This document shows, in pieces, positions 22,866 to 33,900 of a stretch of 64,000 nucleotides of DNA. How positions within the stretch are numbered: position 1 is the first letter of the stretch; every line of letters starts with the position of its first letter. The stretch comes from Strigamia acuminata (Eukaryota; Arthropoda; Chilopoda; Geophilomorpha; Linotaeniidae): positions 1 through 64,000 of the forward strand of contig CASHSZ010000105.1 in the NCBI GenBank assembly GCA_949358305.1, written 5' to 3'. The position numbers were made by a program, and so were the translations under genes. The notes below the pieces were generated by a model. It saw nothing but the letters and a program-made list of their open reading frames with translations. It searched no databases and had not been told where the DNA came from.

Positions 22866-23453
22866 TTAAATGGGAGTTGTGGTCGTCACCGTCACATCGG
22901 CTTCGCTTCGAACTTTCCCCCACGTCAAGACGCGTTTGTGATCGGGAAGCAAATGTTCTGGCCGCATGAAAAATTTAAAAAAATTCTCCACCGGTCGATA
23001 AAGATAAACTATCTTTTTTCCGTTGCAGTTCATACATGCTGTTACCTGCAAATTCGGGTAGTGCGTGAGTCCTCCGCCCATGCATACTGTGCATGTCGTG
23101 TGTGTCGACAACAATCGTTGATCCATTTTACAACAAAACTTATCGATTTCGGAAACAATGAATATCGGGATTCCTTCGAGAATCGTTTGAATGTGAGAAC
23201 TGTGGTGGTCGGTCGCTGTTGGTGAACAGAATGATTTGTAGACCGAATCAGCGCTCGTTAAATATACGAATTTCGTACACGTGTAAATGGCGTATTTTGG
23301 AAAGTACCGCAGACGTTTTCTAGACGATCTGTGATTGGTCCAAAATCGGTTTCTTGAGTTCAGGGGTGTCCCCCTGGTGTTTAATCGAGTAATCTTGCCG
23401 GTGTTCGTCGAATTCTTTGAGGTCGACCGGAAGTTTGTTGTGGTTTTGGCCAA
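22866..23453 (-). CDS. Putative gypsy accessory (ORF3-like) frame with paired CxxC motifs
   Basis: An open stretch of 195 codons in a different frame from pol, overlapping the pol 3' end by 73 nt. It opens at a TTG rather than ATG; the first in-frame ATG is at 23126, which would leave an 86-residue product. That shorter product contains CTVC and CMNC separated by 15 residues, a spacing compatible with a zinc-binding ribbon, followed by an aromatic/basic segment (VENFFKFFMRP). The position downstream of integrase is where some gypsy-group elements carry an env or other third ORF, but I see no signal peptide, furin-type site or membrane anchor. It may instead be chance or spliced coding sequence. 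Function unknown. Confidence 0.3.
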   Translation of the reverse strand: MAKTTTNFRSTSKNSTNTGKITRLNTRGTPLNSRNRFWTNHRSSRKRLRYFPKYAIYTCTKFVYLTSADSVYKSFCSPTATDHHSSHIQTILEGIPIFIVSEIDKFCCKMDQRLLSTHTTCTVCMGGGLTHYPNLQVTACMNCNGKKIVYLYRPVENFFKFFMRPEHLLPDHKRVLTWGKVRSEADVTVTTTTPI

Positions 23454-25516
23454 ATATTTGTAGTTTGTTTTGAAATTACATTTGGCAGAGGCAAAACCAC
23501 ATTTTGGTTCAAAATATTCAATGGTTGTGTTGAAATTGGCAATTTTGTTGTCAATTCAGCATTCCTTGGTTGGTTTTCAGGGATTTCTATATCTCCTTCA
23601 TCTGGAATAGGCCATGTAGCGTTTCCTTCTGAGGGGATAAATCTCCTGAGTTTCACAATGTTGTATGTTCCTCTTGTTTGCAAAGTTATTGGTTTTGCAA
23701 GAGTATATACGTTTGTACTGTGTACTTTTGTTACTACGTATGGTCCCTCAAAACGATCTTCGAGTGACGCAGCGTAACGAATGGCTGCTTTTGATTGAGG
23801 ATGGGTTTTTAGCAAAACTAAATCATCAACTTCAAAAAAATCATCGCTACGATGTTTGTCATAATAGCCTTTTTGCTTTGTTTGTGCTAAAGTCTTGTTT
23901 TTAAGAGCTGCAGCAAGCAAAATTGTATGTCTTGCAATCAGCATTCTGACTGCATCATATGGCCTCTCTGGGTCAAAAGGAGCATCGTAAGATACGTCTC
24001 GATTGTCCCAAAAAGGTCGTAGTTCTCTACCGTATGTCATCATTGCTGGTGTAAATCCGGTAGATGAGTTTGGTGCAGAGCGCAGAGCAAAATTTATTTG
24101 TTCTATGCATCTATCCCATTGGTCATGTTCAAATGTGAAAATTCGAAGCATGATTTTAATGTTTCTATTCACCCGTTCCGTGAGGTTAGTTTGTGGATGG
24201 TAAGGAGTTGTTTTGATGGGAACAACCCCTGCGTCTTCACAAAGTCTCTCATAAACATCTGAAATGAATTGGGGGCCATTATCGCTTAGCATAAAGCGGG
24301 GGCACCCATGAGCGCTAAAAAATCGTTTCAAAATGGGTGCTAATGCATTCATTTTGGCTGATCTCAGCGGTGAAGCTTCCATCCAACCCGTGGCGTAGTC
24401 CACCACAACTAGGATAAATCTATTTCGGTTTTGAGTTCGAGGTAATGGACCTATCAAATCTATTCCTACTTTTTCAAAACGTCCAATTTTTGGGGAAGTT
24501 GGAATCATGAGTCCTTTCGGCTTCCTTTGAATTGGTTTACAACGTTGGCAGCGATCGCAGCTAGCCACGTGTATTTTTACATCTTTCTGCATATTGGGCC
24601 AGAAGTAGATTCTTTTCAATCTCTCCAAAGTCGCCTCAATTCCCCCATGACCAGCCATTGGGTGGTCGTGAACTAACTGAAGTGCTGCCAATTTGAGAGA
24701 TGGAGGAACAAAGATTTTAAATCCAGTTCCTAAATCTGATTCTTCAGCAAAAAGATCTGATTTAAAAGGTGCATATATAATAAGCATACCTTTTCTTGTG
24801 AGTGTACAATCATATTGTCTGTCTTCTAGAAATTTAGGTAGTACAGGGCGAGGTTGTTCCTCGTCCAATTCCAACCATTCCATCAGAACGGACAAATGTT
24901 TGTCTTTCTTTTGCTCTAAAGTGATGTTCTCAAAAGACATGGAATCATCAACTTCATAAGATAGAAATGTAAGAGCGTCAGTCTCTGTGATTTCTTTCAA
25001 TGTCGCTGTTTCCTCTAATGGATTAACATTATCGAGGGAGACTCTGGATAAAGCATCTGCAACTTGGTTGTCGGTGCCTTTCCTGTATTTAATGGTGAAA
25101 TTCTCGTTTTGTAATTTCATTGCCCACCTTGCTAATCTGCCAGTTGGATTTTCCATCGTCATCAGAAATTTCAGAGCACGATGGTCAGTCTCAACTTCAT
25201 ATTCGGAATATTCAATATATGGCCTGAACTTTTCTACAGCCCAAACCACAGCTAAACATTCCAAGTCAGTGGCGCTATAGTTGTTCTCTGCTTTTTGCAG
25301 TGTTCTGCTAGCGTAAGCAACAGGTCTAAGAGCCCCATGATCGTCAATTTGCATAAGGACTGCACCAAGCCCGCCGCCACTTGCATCTGTATGGATGGTA
25401 AAGTTGCGGGAAAAATCGGGCAAAGGCAGCATAATTCCTTCTGCAAGTTGCTTTTTTAGAATCTCGAATGCGTTATTGCACTCTTCTGTCCATTTCCACT
25501 TCATATCTTTCTTTAA
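23381..25516 (-). CDS. pol: Ty3/gypsy pol, 5'-truncated: RNase H and integrase
   Basis: A polyprotein fragment, 707 residues from the first in-frame ATG (25504), with four further codons open to 25516. RNase H occupies about residues 5-155: D40 in FTIHTDASG, E82 in TDLECLAV, D107 in ETDHRAL and D150 in VADALSRV. The integrase zinc finger has H279, H286, C316 and C319. The integrase core has D349 (GIDLIGP), D408 (SDNGPQF) and E443 (LTERVNR), with D-x34-E spacing. A GPY/F motif (FEGPYVV) lies near 587, followed by a basic tail; no chromodomain is seen. These enzymes would degrade the RNA strand and insert element DNA. Domain order RNase H then integrase places it in Ty3/gypsy, not copia. Reverse transcriptase is missing, so this copy cannot be autonomous. 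The frame enters the cap module at the palindrome boundary, so its upstream end is a junction, not a real start. Confidence 0.93.
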   Translation of the reverse strand, partial: LKKDMKWKWTEECNNAFEILKKQLAEGIMLPLPDFSRNFTIHTDASGGGLGAVLMQIDDHGALRPVAYASRTLQKAENNYSATDLECLAVVWAVEKFRPYIEYSEYEVETDHRALKFLMTMENPTGRLARWAMKLQNENFTIKYRKGTDNQVADALSRVSLDNVNPLEETATLKEITETDALTFLSYEVDDSMSFENITLEQKKDKHLSVLMEWLELDEEQPRPVLPKFLEDRQYDCTLTRKGMLIIYAPFKSDLFAEESDLGTGFKIFVPPSLKLAALQLVHDHPMAGHGGIEATLERLKRIYFWPNMQKDVKIHVASCDRCQRCKPIQRKPKGLMIPTSPKIGRFEKVGIDLIGPLPRTQNRNRFILVVVDYATGWMEASPLRSAKMNALAPILKRFFSAHGCPRFMLSDNGPQFISDVYERLCEDAGVVPIKTTPYHPQTNLTERVNRNIKIMLRIFTFEHDQWDRCIEQINFALRSAPNSSTGFTPAMMTYGRELRPFWDNRDVSYDAPFDPERPYDAVRMLIARHTILLAAALKNKTLAQTKQKGYYDKHRSDDFFEVDDLVLLKTHPQSKAAIRYAASLEDRFEGPYVVTKVHSTNVYTLAKPITLQTRGTYNIVKLRRFIPSEGNATWPIPDEGDIEIPENQPRNAELTTKLPISTQPLNILNQNVVLPLPNVISKQTTNIWPKPQQTSGRPQRIRRTPARLLD

Positions 25517-25772
25517 CCTTCGGAAGCGAGTGCACCCGCAAAATCCGCACTTTGGGAGTGACTATTCTTCGGATTCCGGCAGGGCCAAACTCTTCCGGAA
25601 AATGTCCGGGGGAATGCTGAGAGTGCCGATAGACGACATTCGATTTTATGTCGTGGGTTTTTGTGCGGTTTGCGCCGTGTTTATTATTCGTACGAGATTT
25701 GGTATTTTCGCAGGGTTGTTGTCGCGCGAGATTCATCGAGGTAAAGCGAGTTCATCAACGACCTCGCCGATG
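25517..25772. repeat. 256-bp 'cap' module, copy 3 (right palindrome boundary)
   Basis: Starts CCTTCGGAAG at 25517, directly abutting the truncated gypsy pol. Mirror of 21085-21340. Confidence 0.75.
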
Positions 25773-26351
25773 AATGTTGCTAAAAATCTGTGCAAGTGTT
25801 GTCAAATATTGCCGTGATTCGATGGAATTTTTGTCAGACATTGGGAAATTTTTTTTGACTTGTCCAACGCGCCAGTAAATCGAGCGTCCACACGCGCCCA
25901 CATGCGTGAACAGTGCACTCGCCCTCCCGCCCCGTCGGCGTAGGCGCCGGCCGTCCCCCCTCTCTCTCTCTCTCTCTCTTCCGCCCGTCACCGAATTTTG
26001 TCAATATCTGATAAATTTCCACAGAATTGCAGCGACATTGTACGGGATATTTCTGCCCGATTTGACGGACTTATGTAAAACATTGCTGAAATTCCGTGGA
26101 AATTTATAAAATATTGACAAAGGTTGGTGACCGACCCACGGCGCGTTGCGGCGCGGTCGGAGCACGCGACCCGATCCCCCCCTCCCCCCGTCCCCAAAAA
26201 ACCACGCCTCGAGGAACCCCGAAGTTCGGTTTCCGACCGGGTCGCCTCTTGATCCGACCCGGGGCGCGTCACGGCGCGGTCGGAGGACGGCCCTCGCCCC
26301 CAAAAACCACACTCCGGGTCACGTGGTCTCGCACCCGACTCTCTCAGTTTT
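25773..26351. repeat. Satellite monomers, (CT)n tract and GC modules (right)
   Basis: Mirror of 20506-21084: two diverged satellite monomers flanking a CT tract near 25960-25979, then GC modules ending with CACGTGG. Confidence 0.8.
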
Positions 26352-26913
26352 CCCGTTACGGGATCATGACGGGCCGTTACGGGATCGTGACGGGACCGTC
26401 GGCGGCCCGTTAACGGCCCGTGCGGGCCGTTACGGGATCGTGACGGAACCGTCGGCGGCCCGTTAACGGCCCGTACGACCCCATGCGGGCCGTTGACGGG
26501 CCGTTAACGGGCCGTTAACGGGCCGTTAACGGGCCGTGACGGTGTAAATCGAAAAAATCAACAACCGACAACACGTACATGAAAACGCGTACAACATTCA
26601 TAGACATTAATCTCGAATCCTGTTTTTGGTTTTACGCCGTTAACGGGTCGTTAACGGCCCGTTAACGGCCCGCATGAGGTCGTACGGGCCGTCGGCGAGC
26701 CGAAGTCCGGGAACGAAGGCCGTTACGGGATCGTGACGGTCCCGTCGGCGGCCCGTTAACGGCCCGTGCGGGCCGTTACGGGATCGTGACGGGACCGTCG
26801 GCGGCCCGTTAACGGCCCGTGCGGGTCGTTTTCGACCCGTTGCGGCCGTTTTCGACCCGTTGCGGCCCGTTTTCGACCCGTTACGGTCCTTGGCCGTAAC
26901 GGGCCGAAAACGG
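26352..26913. repeat. GC-rich palindromic repeat array 6
   Basis: Mirror of array 5; one 98-bp core at 26541-26638. Confidence 0.92.
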
Positions 26914-27216
26914 GAAAACTGAAAAAGTCGAGTGCGAGACCACGTGACCCGGAGTGTGGTTTTTGGGGACGAGGGCCGTCCTCCGGCCGCGCCGCGGCGC
27001 GTCGTGGGTCGGGCGAGAAACGGCCCGGTCGGAAACCGAACCTCGGGGTTCCTCAAGGTGTGGTTTTTGGGACTGGGGGAGGGGAAAGAGACGTCCTCCG
27101 GCCGCGCCGCGACGCGCCGTGGGTCGGACAAGAGAGAGAAAGACAACCTGGTCGGGGGGAGGGAAGTGGGCCGTTCTCCGACCACGTTGCAACGCGTCGC
27201 GAGTCCACATTACTAC
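26914..27216. repeat. GC modules flanking block U (right)
   Basis: Mirror of 19641-19944: three GC modules in reverse order. Confidence 0.8.
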
Positions 27217-29105
27217 GTGTATCTCAACAACCGTTCAACTTAAAGACTCGTACTTTGTTTAAAAAAAAAAGCCAACAGCCAGTTTAATTAAGGTGTCTAC
27301 TTTGCCACGAGAAGAAGCGGTATGACACGATCGCACTCGCTCGTCGGATTCCGCGAAACTCATCAACCCGGGGATTGCGCGCGGCAGCGCATAAAAAAAC
27401 TCTTGACCCGAAAATAACGTGGGGTTGTATGAAAACCTGGATTTGGTATTTCGTAAACACACGCGCCGACGCATGGGGAATGTGGGAGTCCCTCCCCTGT
27501 GTTCCGAACGAGTCAATTTCGTCCCGAAAATATCCCGAAATTGCCGATATATGCATTTCGAGCCAGAAATATTGATCTTTATTTAAATGTTGATTGTTTA
27601 GCATTTTTTTTTACATTTCACCAATTTTCCTTATGTCCTGCCTTCCTCGCTCATTTAACACCAAAATGGCCTGCATTGAGGATTATTCCCATAATCCTTT
27701 TCGCACGTATGGAGCGCAAACAGTCGCAATAAATGAATTCAGCGGAATTCGACCTTGAGTTTGCGACGCCATCTTGAATACGAGTAAAGCACAGAATGGT
27801 GTCAATCATTCGAATTGATTAAAAATACAGACAAATCGATTAAAAACCAGCAAAAAACTAAATCGACAAAATCATTTAAAAATCAACAGATATCCATTTT
27901 GTTTGTTTTTGAACAAATTAAGAACTTTGAAAACACACCACAATTTTAAAAAGTAAACACTGGGGTCAAATAGGCGCCGAGACTCGTTTAAACGGGTGTG
28001 TGATGTGTGTCGCGGAGGCGGTGTGCGCGTTCGTGCGCAATATCGCGTGTAATGCGCACGTCTGAGTGAGCACGAGAAAAATGGTGCACGCTGGCGGTTT
28101 ACCGATGTGTCGAAGTCGGCGTACGAGCGCGACTCGCGTCGTACGTCTCAGAAAACATAAATACGGTGGTTTGGTGTTTATATCTAACGCACCAAACATG
28201 AACCAACTAGCAAATATACAAAACTAACAGTTATTTTAATAAAACAAGGTAACTTACATAGTTGAAACCAAAAAGGAATTTAAAGGTGACAAAAGACATT
28301 GCCGTCGCCATGTGCGCGCTCGCTTATGTCAAACTGGGAAAATTAATAAACGTCCCGGCAGCACGATAGGCTTTTTAAACGCACATTTCATTTTCACGTG
28401 AACAAAACATGACGTTTAGTACTGCTCCAACATCTCCCCAACAACACCGACCGTTCCCTTTCTGACCGACAGCACCCCGTTGAAATCCGGGCTGATTCCC
28501 GCCTTGGAGATGACCACCGAAGGCGAGAACCAAGACGCGGTCGTGGCAAAGGATATGCCCGAAACCCCGACCTTCTTTGTAGACAAGGAGTTGGACGCCG
28601 ATGAGCGTTGGACGCGGGCACCGTCCACGCACGCCCGTGCACGCGCGATGTACTTTTTGCAATATCTGACAAAACTTGCCCGACGCTTAAGAAAGAACCG
28701 CGCATGAATCGAGCAAAATTCCCACATAATTTGTATAAAAAGCGGTCCAACTCATAAATTGAAGCTCTCGTGCAGCGCAGTGAATTCAAACAATGGCGAC
28801 AGAGAAATTAAAAACAAGTCTAATTTATTCGACATAGGAACACTGGTGTACAATAGAAAATGCGTGTGTGGTGCAACAATTGAAATTGCACGCGCTCAAA
28901 ACAATTAGCAAAATAAAATCATACAAAACATCGAGACTGACGAGAGAGACGAGAGTCCACGCGATATACTCGCGTGGGCGCGTGTTGAACGTGCGCACGA
29001 CGCGCAAGAACCGCACAAACTGAGTCGAGGAACCACTAAAATTAAACACATGTCCGATGCAAAAACAATTATCAATAAATACATCATTATCGTTGCTGTT
29101 TGCAA
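27217..29105. other. Low-copy block U, right copy
   Basis: Reverse complement of 17752-19640, with the same A10 homopolymer (27260-27269) and no difference noticed. See the left copy for contents. Confidence 0.6.
28420..28605 (+). pseudogene. Coding-like fragment of unknown origin (right copy)
   Basis: Plus-strand counterpart of 18252-18437. The frame is open from just after TAG at 28417-28419 and stays G/C-rich at third codon positions through GACGCCGATGAG. It then continues into satellite-like sequence and stops at 28707. No start codon, splice signal or conserved domain that I recognise. Confidence 0.35.
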
Positions 29106-29796
29106 GGAAATTGCCAAAAGTCGGTGACTGGCGGCGGGGCGAGTCCCGGGCGGAGGGGCGAGCATTGGCGGCCGAGAGGGAGAGAGAGGACGGCCGGGGC
29201 TCCCGCCGACGGTCGTAGGGGCGAGCCTTGGCGGGTTGGACGTGCGCATCGTCCACGCACGTGGGCGCGTGATTTACTGGCGCGTTGGACGAGTTCTAAA
29301 AAAATTCTCCAAAATCTGACAAAACTGGCAACGATTTTTGATAAATTTCCACGGAATTTCAGCAATATTTTGCGAGACATTTCTGCCCGATTGGACGGGC
29401 TTCTGTAAAACAGTGTTCTTAAAATCTGTGGAAATCAATTAAATGTCGTTAAAAATCGTTGCAAGTTTTGTCAGATTTTGGAGAATTTTTTTAAAACTCG
29501 TCCAACGCGCCAGTAAATCGAGCTCCCACACGCGCCCACATGCACGTCCAATCCGCATGGGCACTGTCACATCGGACGTTTGTTGCGTGCAAAACTTGCA
29601 CCGACTTTTGGCCATTTTTGGTTAAACTTCCGCACAATTTCTGCCCGATTGGACACTGAGGTTCGGTTTCCGACCGGGTCGTTTCTTGTCCGACCCGCGG
29701 CGCGTCGCGGCGCGGCCGGAGGACGGCCCTCGTCCCCAAAAACCACACTCCGAGTCACGTGGTCTCGCACTCGACTCTTTCAGTTTTCCCGTTTTC
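29106..29796. repeat. Diverged satellite monomers and GC module (right)
   Basis: Mirror of 17061-17751. Confidence 0.8.
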
Positions 29797-30552
29797 GGGT
29801 CGCACGGCCAACAGGCCGTGACGGGCCGTAGCGGGTCGAAAACGGGCCGTTAACGGCCCGTTGACGGCCCGTTAACGGCCCGTTGACGGCCCGTTAGCGG
29901 CCCGCATGAGGTCGCACGGGCCGTCGGCGAGCCGAAGTCCGGGAACGAAGGCCGTTACGGGACCGTGACGGGACCGTCGGCGGCCCGTTAACGGCCCGTG
30001 CGGGCCGTTACGGGATCGTGACGGGACCGTCGGCGGCCCGTTAACGGCCCGTACGACCCCATGCGGGCCGTTGACGGGCCGTTAACGGGCCGTTAACGGG
30101 CCGTTAACGGGCCGTGACGGTGTAAATCGAAAAAATCAACAACCGACAACACGTACATGAAAACGCGTACAACATTCATAGACATTAATCTCGAATCCTG
30201 TTTTTGGTTTTACGCCGTTAACGGGCCGTTAACGGCCCGCATGAGGTCGTACGGGCCGTTACGGGGTCGTGACGGGACCGTCGGCGGCCCGTTAACGGCC
30301 CGTGCGGGCCGTTACGGGATAGTTACGGAACCGTCGGCGGCCCGTTAACGGCCCGTGCGAGCCGTTACGGGATCGTGACGGGACCGTCGGCGGCCCGTTA
30401 ACGGCCCGTGCGAGCCGTTACGGGATTGTGACGGGACCGTCGGCGGCCCGTTAACGGCCCGTGCGGGCCGTTTTCGACCCGTTGCGGCCGTTTTCGACCC
30501 GTTGCGGCCCGTTTTCGACCCGTTACGGTCCTTGGCCGTAACGGGCCGAAAA
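29797..30552. repeat. GC-rich palindromic repeat array 7
   Basis: Mirror of array 4; one 98-bp core at 30119-30216. Confidence 0.92.
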
Positions 30553-30950
30553 CGGGAAAACTGAAAAAGTCGAGTGCGAGACCACGTGACCCGGAGTGTG
30601 GTTTTTGGGGACGAGGGCCGTCCTCCGACCGCGCCGTGACGCGCCGCGGGTCGGTCACCAACTTTTGTCAATTTTTGACAGATTTTCACGGAATTTCAGC
30701 GACATTTTACGAGACGTTTCTGCCCGATGGGACGGACTTCTGTAAAACATTGCTTAAAATCCATGGAAATTTATCACATATTGACAAAATTCGGTGCAAG
30801 TTTTGTCAGAAATTAGGAAAAAACTTTTTTCAAAACTCGTCCAACGCGCCGGTAAATTGAGCGCCCACGTGCGTCGACAGTGGGCGCTTCAAAACCGCGT
30901 GGACACTGTCAGATCTCGGCACAGTTTGATGCGCCCAAATCTAGCAATAC
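30553..30950. repeat. Linker J1, right-arm copy
   Basis: Mirror of 15907-16304. It ends at the first base of satellite array 4, where TTGCACCGAC begins. Confidence 0.85.
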
Positions 30951-33900
30951 TTGCACCGACTTTTGGCAATTTGTGACAAATTTTCACAGAATTTCGGCAA
31001 CATTTTACGACACATTTCTGCCCGGTTGGACACATTTCCACAGGTTTTTTGTAAAACGTTGCTAAAATTCCGTTGAATTTCATCAAAAATTGTGTCAAAA
31101 GTCGGTGACGGGCGGAGGGGCGAGCTCCGGGCGCCCGAGAGAGAGAGAGAAAGAGAGAGAGAGGGGACGGCCGGGGCTCCCGCCAACGGGCGGAGGGGCG
31201 AGCCTTGGCGGGTTGGGCGTGCACTATCTAGGCATGTGGGCGCTCGATTTACCGGCACGTTGGACAAGTTTTGAAAATTTTTTTTTCCTAATTTTTGACA
31301 AAATTAGCACCGAATTTTGCCAATATTTGATAAATTTCCACGGAATTTTATCAATGTTTTACAAAAAACCCCTGGAAATGTGTCCAATCGAGCAGAAATG
31401 TCTCGTAAAATATCGCTGAAATTTGTCTAAAATTGACAAAAAATCGGTGCAAGTTTTGCTAGATATTTGCCCGGATCAAACTGTGCCCGAAACCGCCCGA
31501 TCTGACAGTGTGCACGCGGGCTGGACGTGCCCACTGTCCCCGCATGTGCACTCGCCGGCGCGTTGGACGAGTTTAAGAAGATTTTATCAATTTCTGACAA
31601 AACTTGCATCGATTTTTTGTCAATTTTTGATAAATTTCCCCAGAATTTTAGCAATAAAACCTTTGAAAATGTATCCAAAAGAGCAGAAATGTCCTGTAAA
31701 ATATTGCTGAAAATCTGTTGAAATTCATCAAATATTGACAAAAATCTGTGACGAGCGGAGGGGCGATCCTTTGGCGGCCGAAAGAGAGAGGGGGGACGGT
31801 CGGGGCTCCCGCCGACGGGCGGAGGGGCGAGCCTTGGCGGCCGAGAGAGAGAGAGAGAGAGGACGGCCGGGGCTCCCGCCGGCGCACTGTCCACGCATGG
31901 GCGCGCTCGATTTACTGGCGCGTTGGACGAATTTTAAATTTTTTGTTTCCTATTTCTGACAAAATTTGCACCGACTTTTGGCAATTTGTGACAAATTTTC
32001 ACAGAATTTCGGCAACATTTTACGACACATTTCTGCCCGGTTGGACACATTTCCACAGGTTTTTTGTAAAACGTTGCTAAAATTCCGTTGAATTTCATCA
32101 AAAATTGTGTCAAAAGTCGGTGACGGGCGGAGGGGCGAGCTCCGGGCGCCCGAGAGAGAGAGAGAAAGAGAGAGAGAGGGGACGGCCGGGGCTCCCGCCA
32201 ACGGGCGGAGGGGCGAGCCTTGGCGGGTTGGGCGTGCACTATCTAGGCATGTGGGCGCTCGATTTACCGGCACGTTGGACAAGTTTTGAAAATTTTTTTT
32301 TCCTAATTTTTGACAAAATTAGCACCGAATTTTGCCAATATTTGATAAATTTCCACGGAATTTTATCAATGTTTTACAAAAAACCCCTGGAAATGTGTCC
32401 AATCGAGCAGAAATGTCTCGTAAAATATCGCTGAAATTTGTCTAAAATTGACAAAAAATCGGTGCAAGTTTTGCTAGATATTTGCCCGGATCAAACTGTG
32501 CCCGAAACCGCCCGATCTGACAGTGTGCACGCGGGCTGGACGTGCCCACTGTCCCCGCATGTGCACTCGCCGGCGCGTTGGACGAGTTTAAGAAGATTTT
32601 ATCAATTTCTGACAAAACTTGCATCGATTTTTTGTCAATTTTTGATAAATTTCCCCAGAATTTTAGCAATAAAACCTTTGAAAATGTATCCAAAAGAGCA
32701 GAAATGTCCTGTAAAATATTGCTGAAAATCTGTTGAAGTTCATCAAATATTGACAAAAATCTGTGACGAGCGGAGGGGCGATCCTTTGGCGGCCGAAAGA
32801 GAGAGGGGGGACGGTCGGGGCTCCCGCCGACGGGCGGAGGGGCGAGCCTTGGCGGCCGAGAGAGAGAGAGAGAGAGGACGGCCGGGGCTCCCGCCGGCGC
32901 ACTGTCCACGCATGGGCGCGCTCGATTTACTGGCGCGTTGGACGAATTTTAAATTTTTTGTTTCCTATTTCTGACAAAATTTGCACCGACTTTTGGCAAT
33001 TTGTGACAAATTTTCACAGAATTTCGGCAACATTTTACGACACATTTCTGCCCGGTTGGACACATTTCCACAGGTTTTTTGTAAAACGTTGCTAAAATTC
33101 CGTTGAATTTCATCAAAAATTGTGTCAAAAGTCGGTGACGGGCGGAGGGGCGAGCTCCGGGCGCCCGAGAGAGAGAGAGAAAGAGAGAGAGAGGGGACGG
33201 CCGGGGCTCCCGCCAACGGGCGGAGGGGCGAGCCTTGGCGGGTTGGGCGTGCACTATCTAGGCATGTGGGCGCTCGATTTACCGGCACGTTGGACAAGTT
33301 TTGAAAATTTTTTTTTCCTAATTTTTGACAAAATTAGCACCGAATTTTGCCAATATTTGATAAATTTCCACGGAATTTTATCAATGTTTTACAAAAAACC
33401 CCTGGAAATGTGTCCAATCGAGCAGAAATGTCTCGTAAAATATCGCTGAAATTTGTCTAAAATTGACAAAAAATCGGTGCAAGTTTTGCTAGATATTTGC
33501 CCGGATCAAACTGTGCCCGAAACCGCCCGATCTGACAGTGTGCACGCGGGCTGGACGTGCCCACTGTCCCCGCATGTGCACTCGCCGGCGCGTTGGACGA
33601 GTTTAAGAAGATTTTATCAATTTCTGACAAAACTTGCATCGATTTTTTGTCAATTTTTGATAAATTTCCCCAGAATTTTAGCAATAAAACCTTTGAAAAT
33701 GTATCCAAAAGAGCAGAAATGTCCTGTAAAATATTGCTGAAAATCTGTTGAAGTTCATCAAATATTGACAAAAATCTGTGACGAGCGGAGGGGCGATCCT
33801 TTGGCGGCCGAAAGAGAGAGGGGGGACGGTCGGGGCTCCCGCCGACGGGCGGAGGGGCGAGCCTTGGCGGCCGAGAGAGAGAGAGAGAGAGGACGGCCGG

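Larger units (their letters stand above)
21341..25516 (-). mobile_element. Truncated Ty3/gypsy LTR retrotransposon forming the palindrome spacer
   Basis: A minus-strand element fragment: RNase H and integrase (25516-23381), a downstream open frame to 22866, a candidate polypurine tract near 22484-22468 and a candidate 3' LTR (22467-21361). Gag, protease and reverse transcriptase are absent because the element stops at 25516, exactly where the right palindrome arm starts with CCTTCGGAAG. On the other side 20 bp (21341-21360) separate the candidate LTR end from the left arm. The 5' LTR is missing, so target-site duplication and LTR identity cannot be tested here. The unbroken 707-codon frame suggests recent insertion. 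Confidence 0.85.
25517..32980 (-). repeat. Right arm of the large palindrome (collinear part)
   Basis: Reverse complement of 13877-21340 (x pairs with 46857-x). The inner 5.4 kb, including the GC arrays, cap and low-copy block U, carries every open frame at the mirrored position with the same length. Differences appear in the satellite part: the right-arm units have ATCAAAAATTGAC-type and GAACTT-type bases where the left arm has ATATTGAC and GAATTT. Beyond 32980 the right arm has two extra satellite units, and the arms lose register. Confidence 0.9.

Noticed and set aside
25395-25817. 140-codon plus-strand frame joining gypsy antisense sequence and the cap module
   Set aside because: Crosses the palindrome junction; its first part is antisense to RNase H coding sequence.
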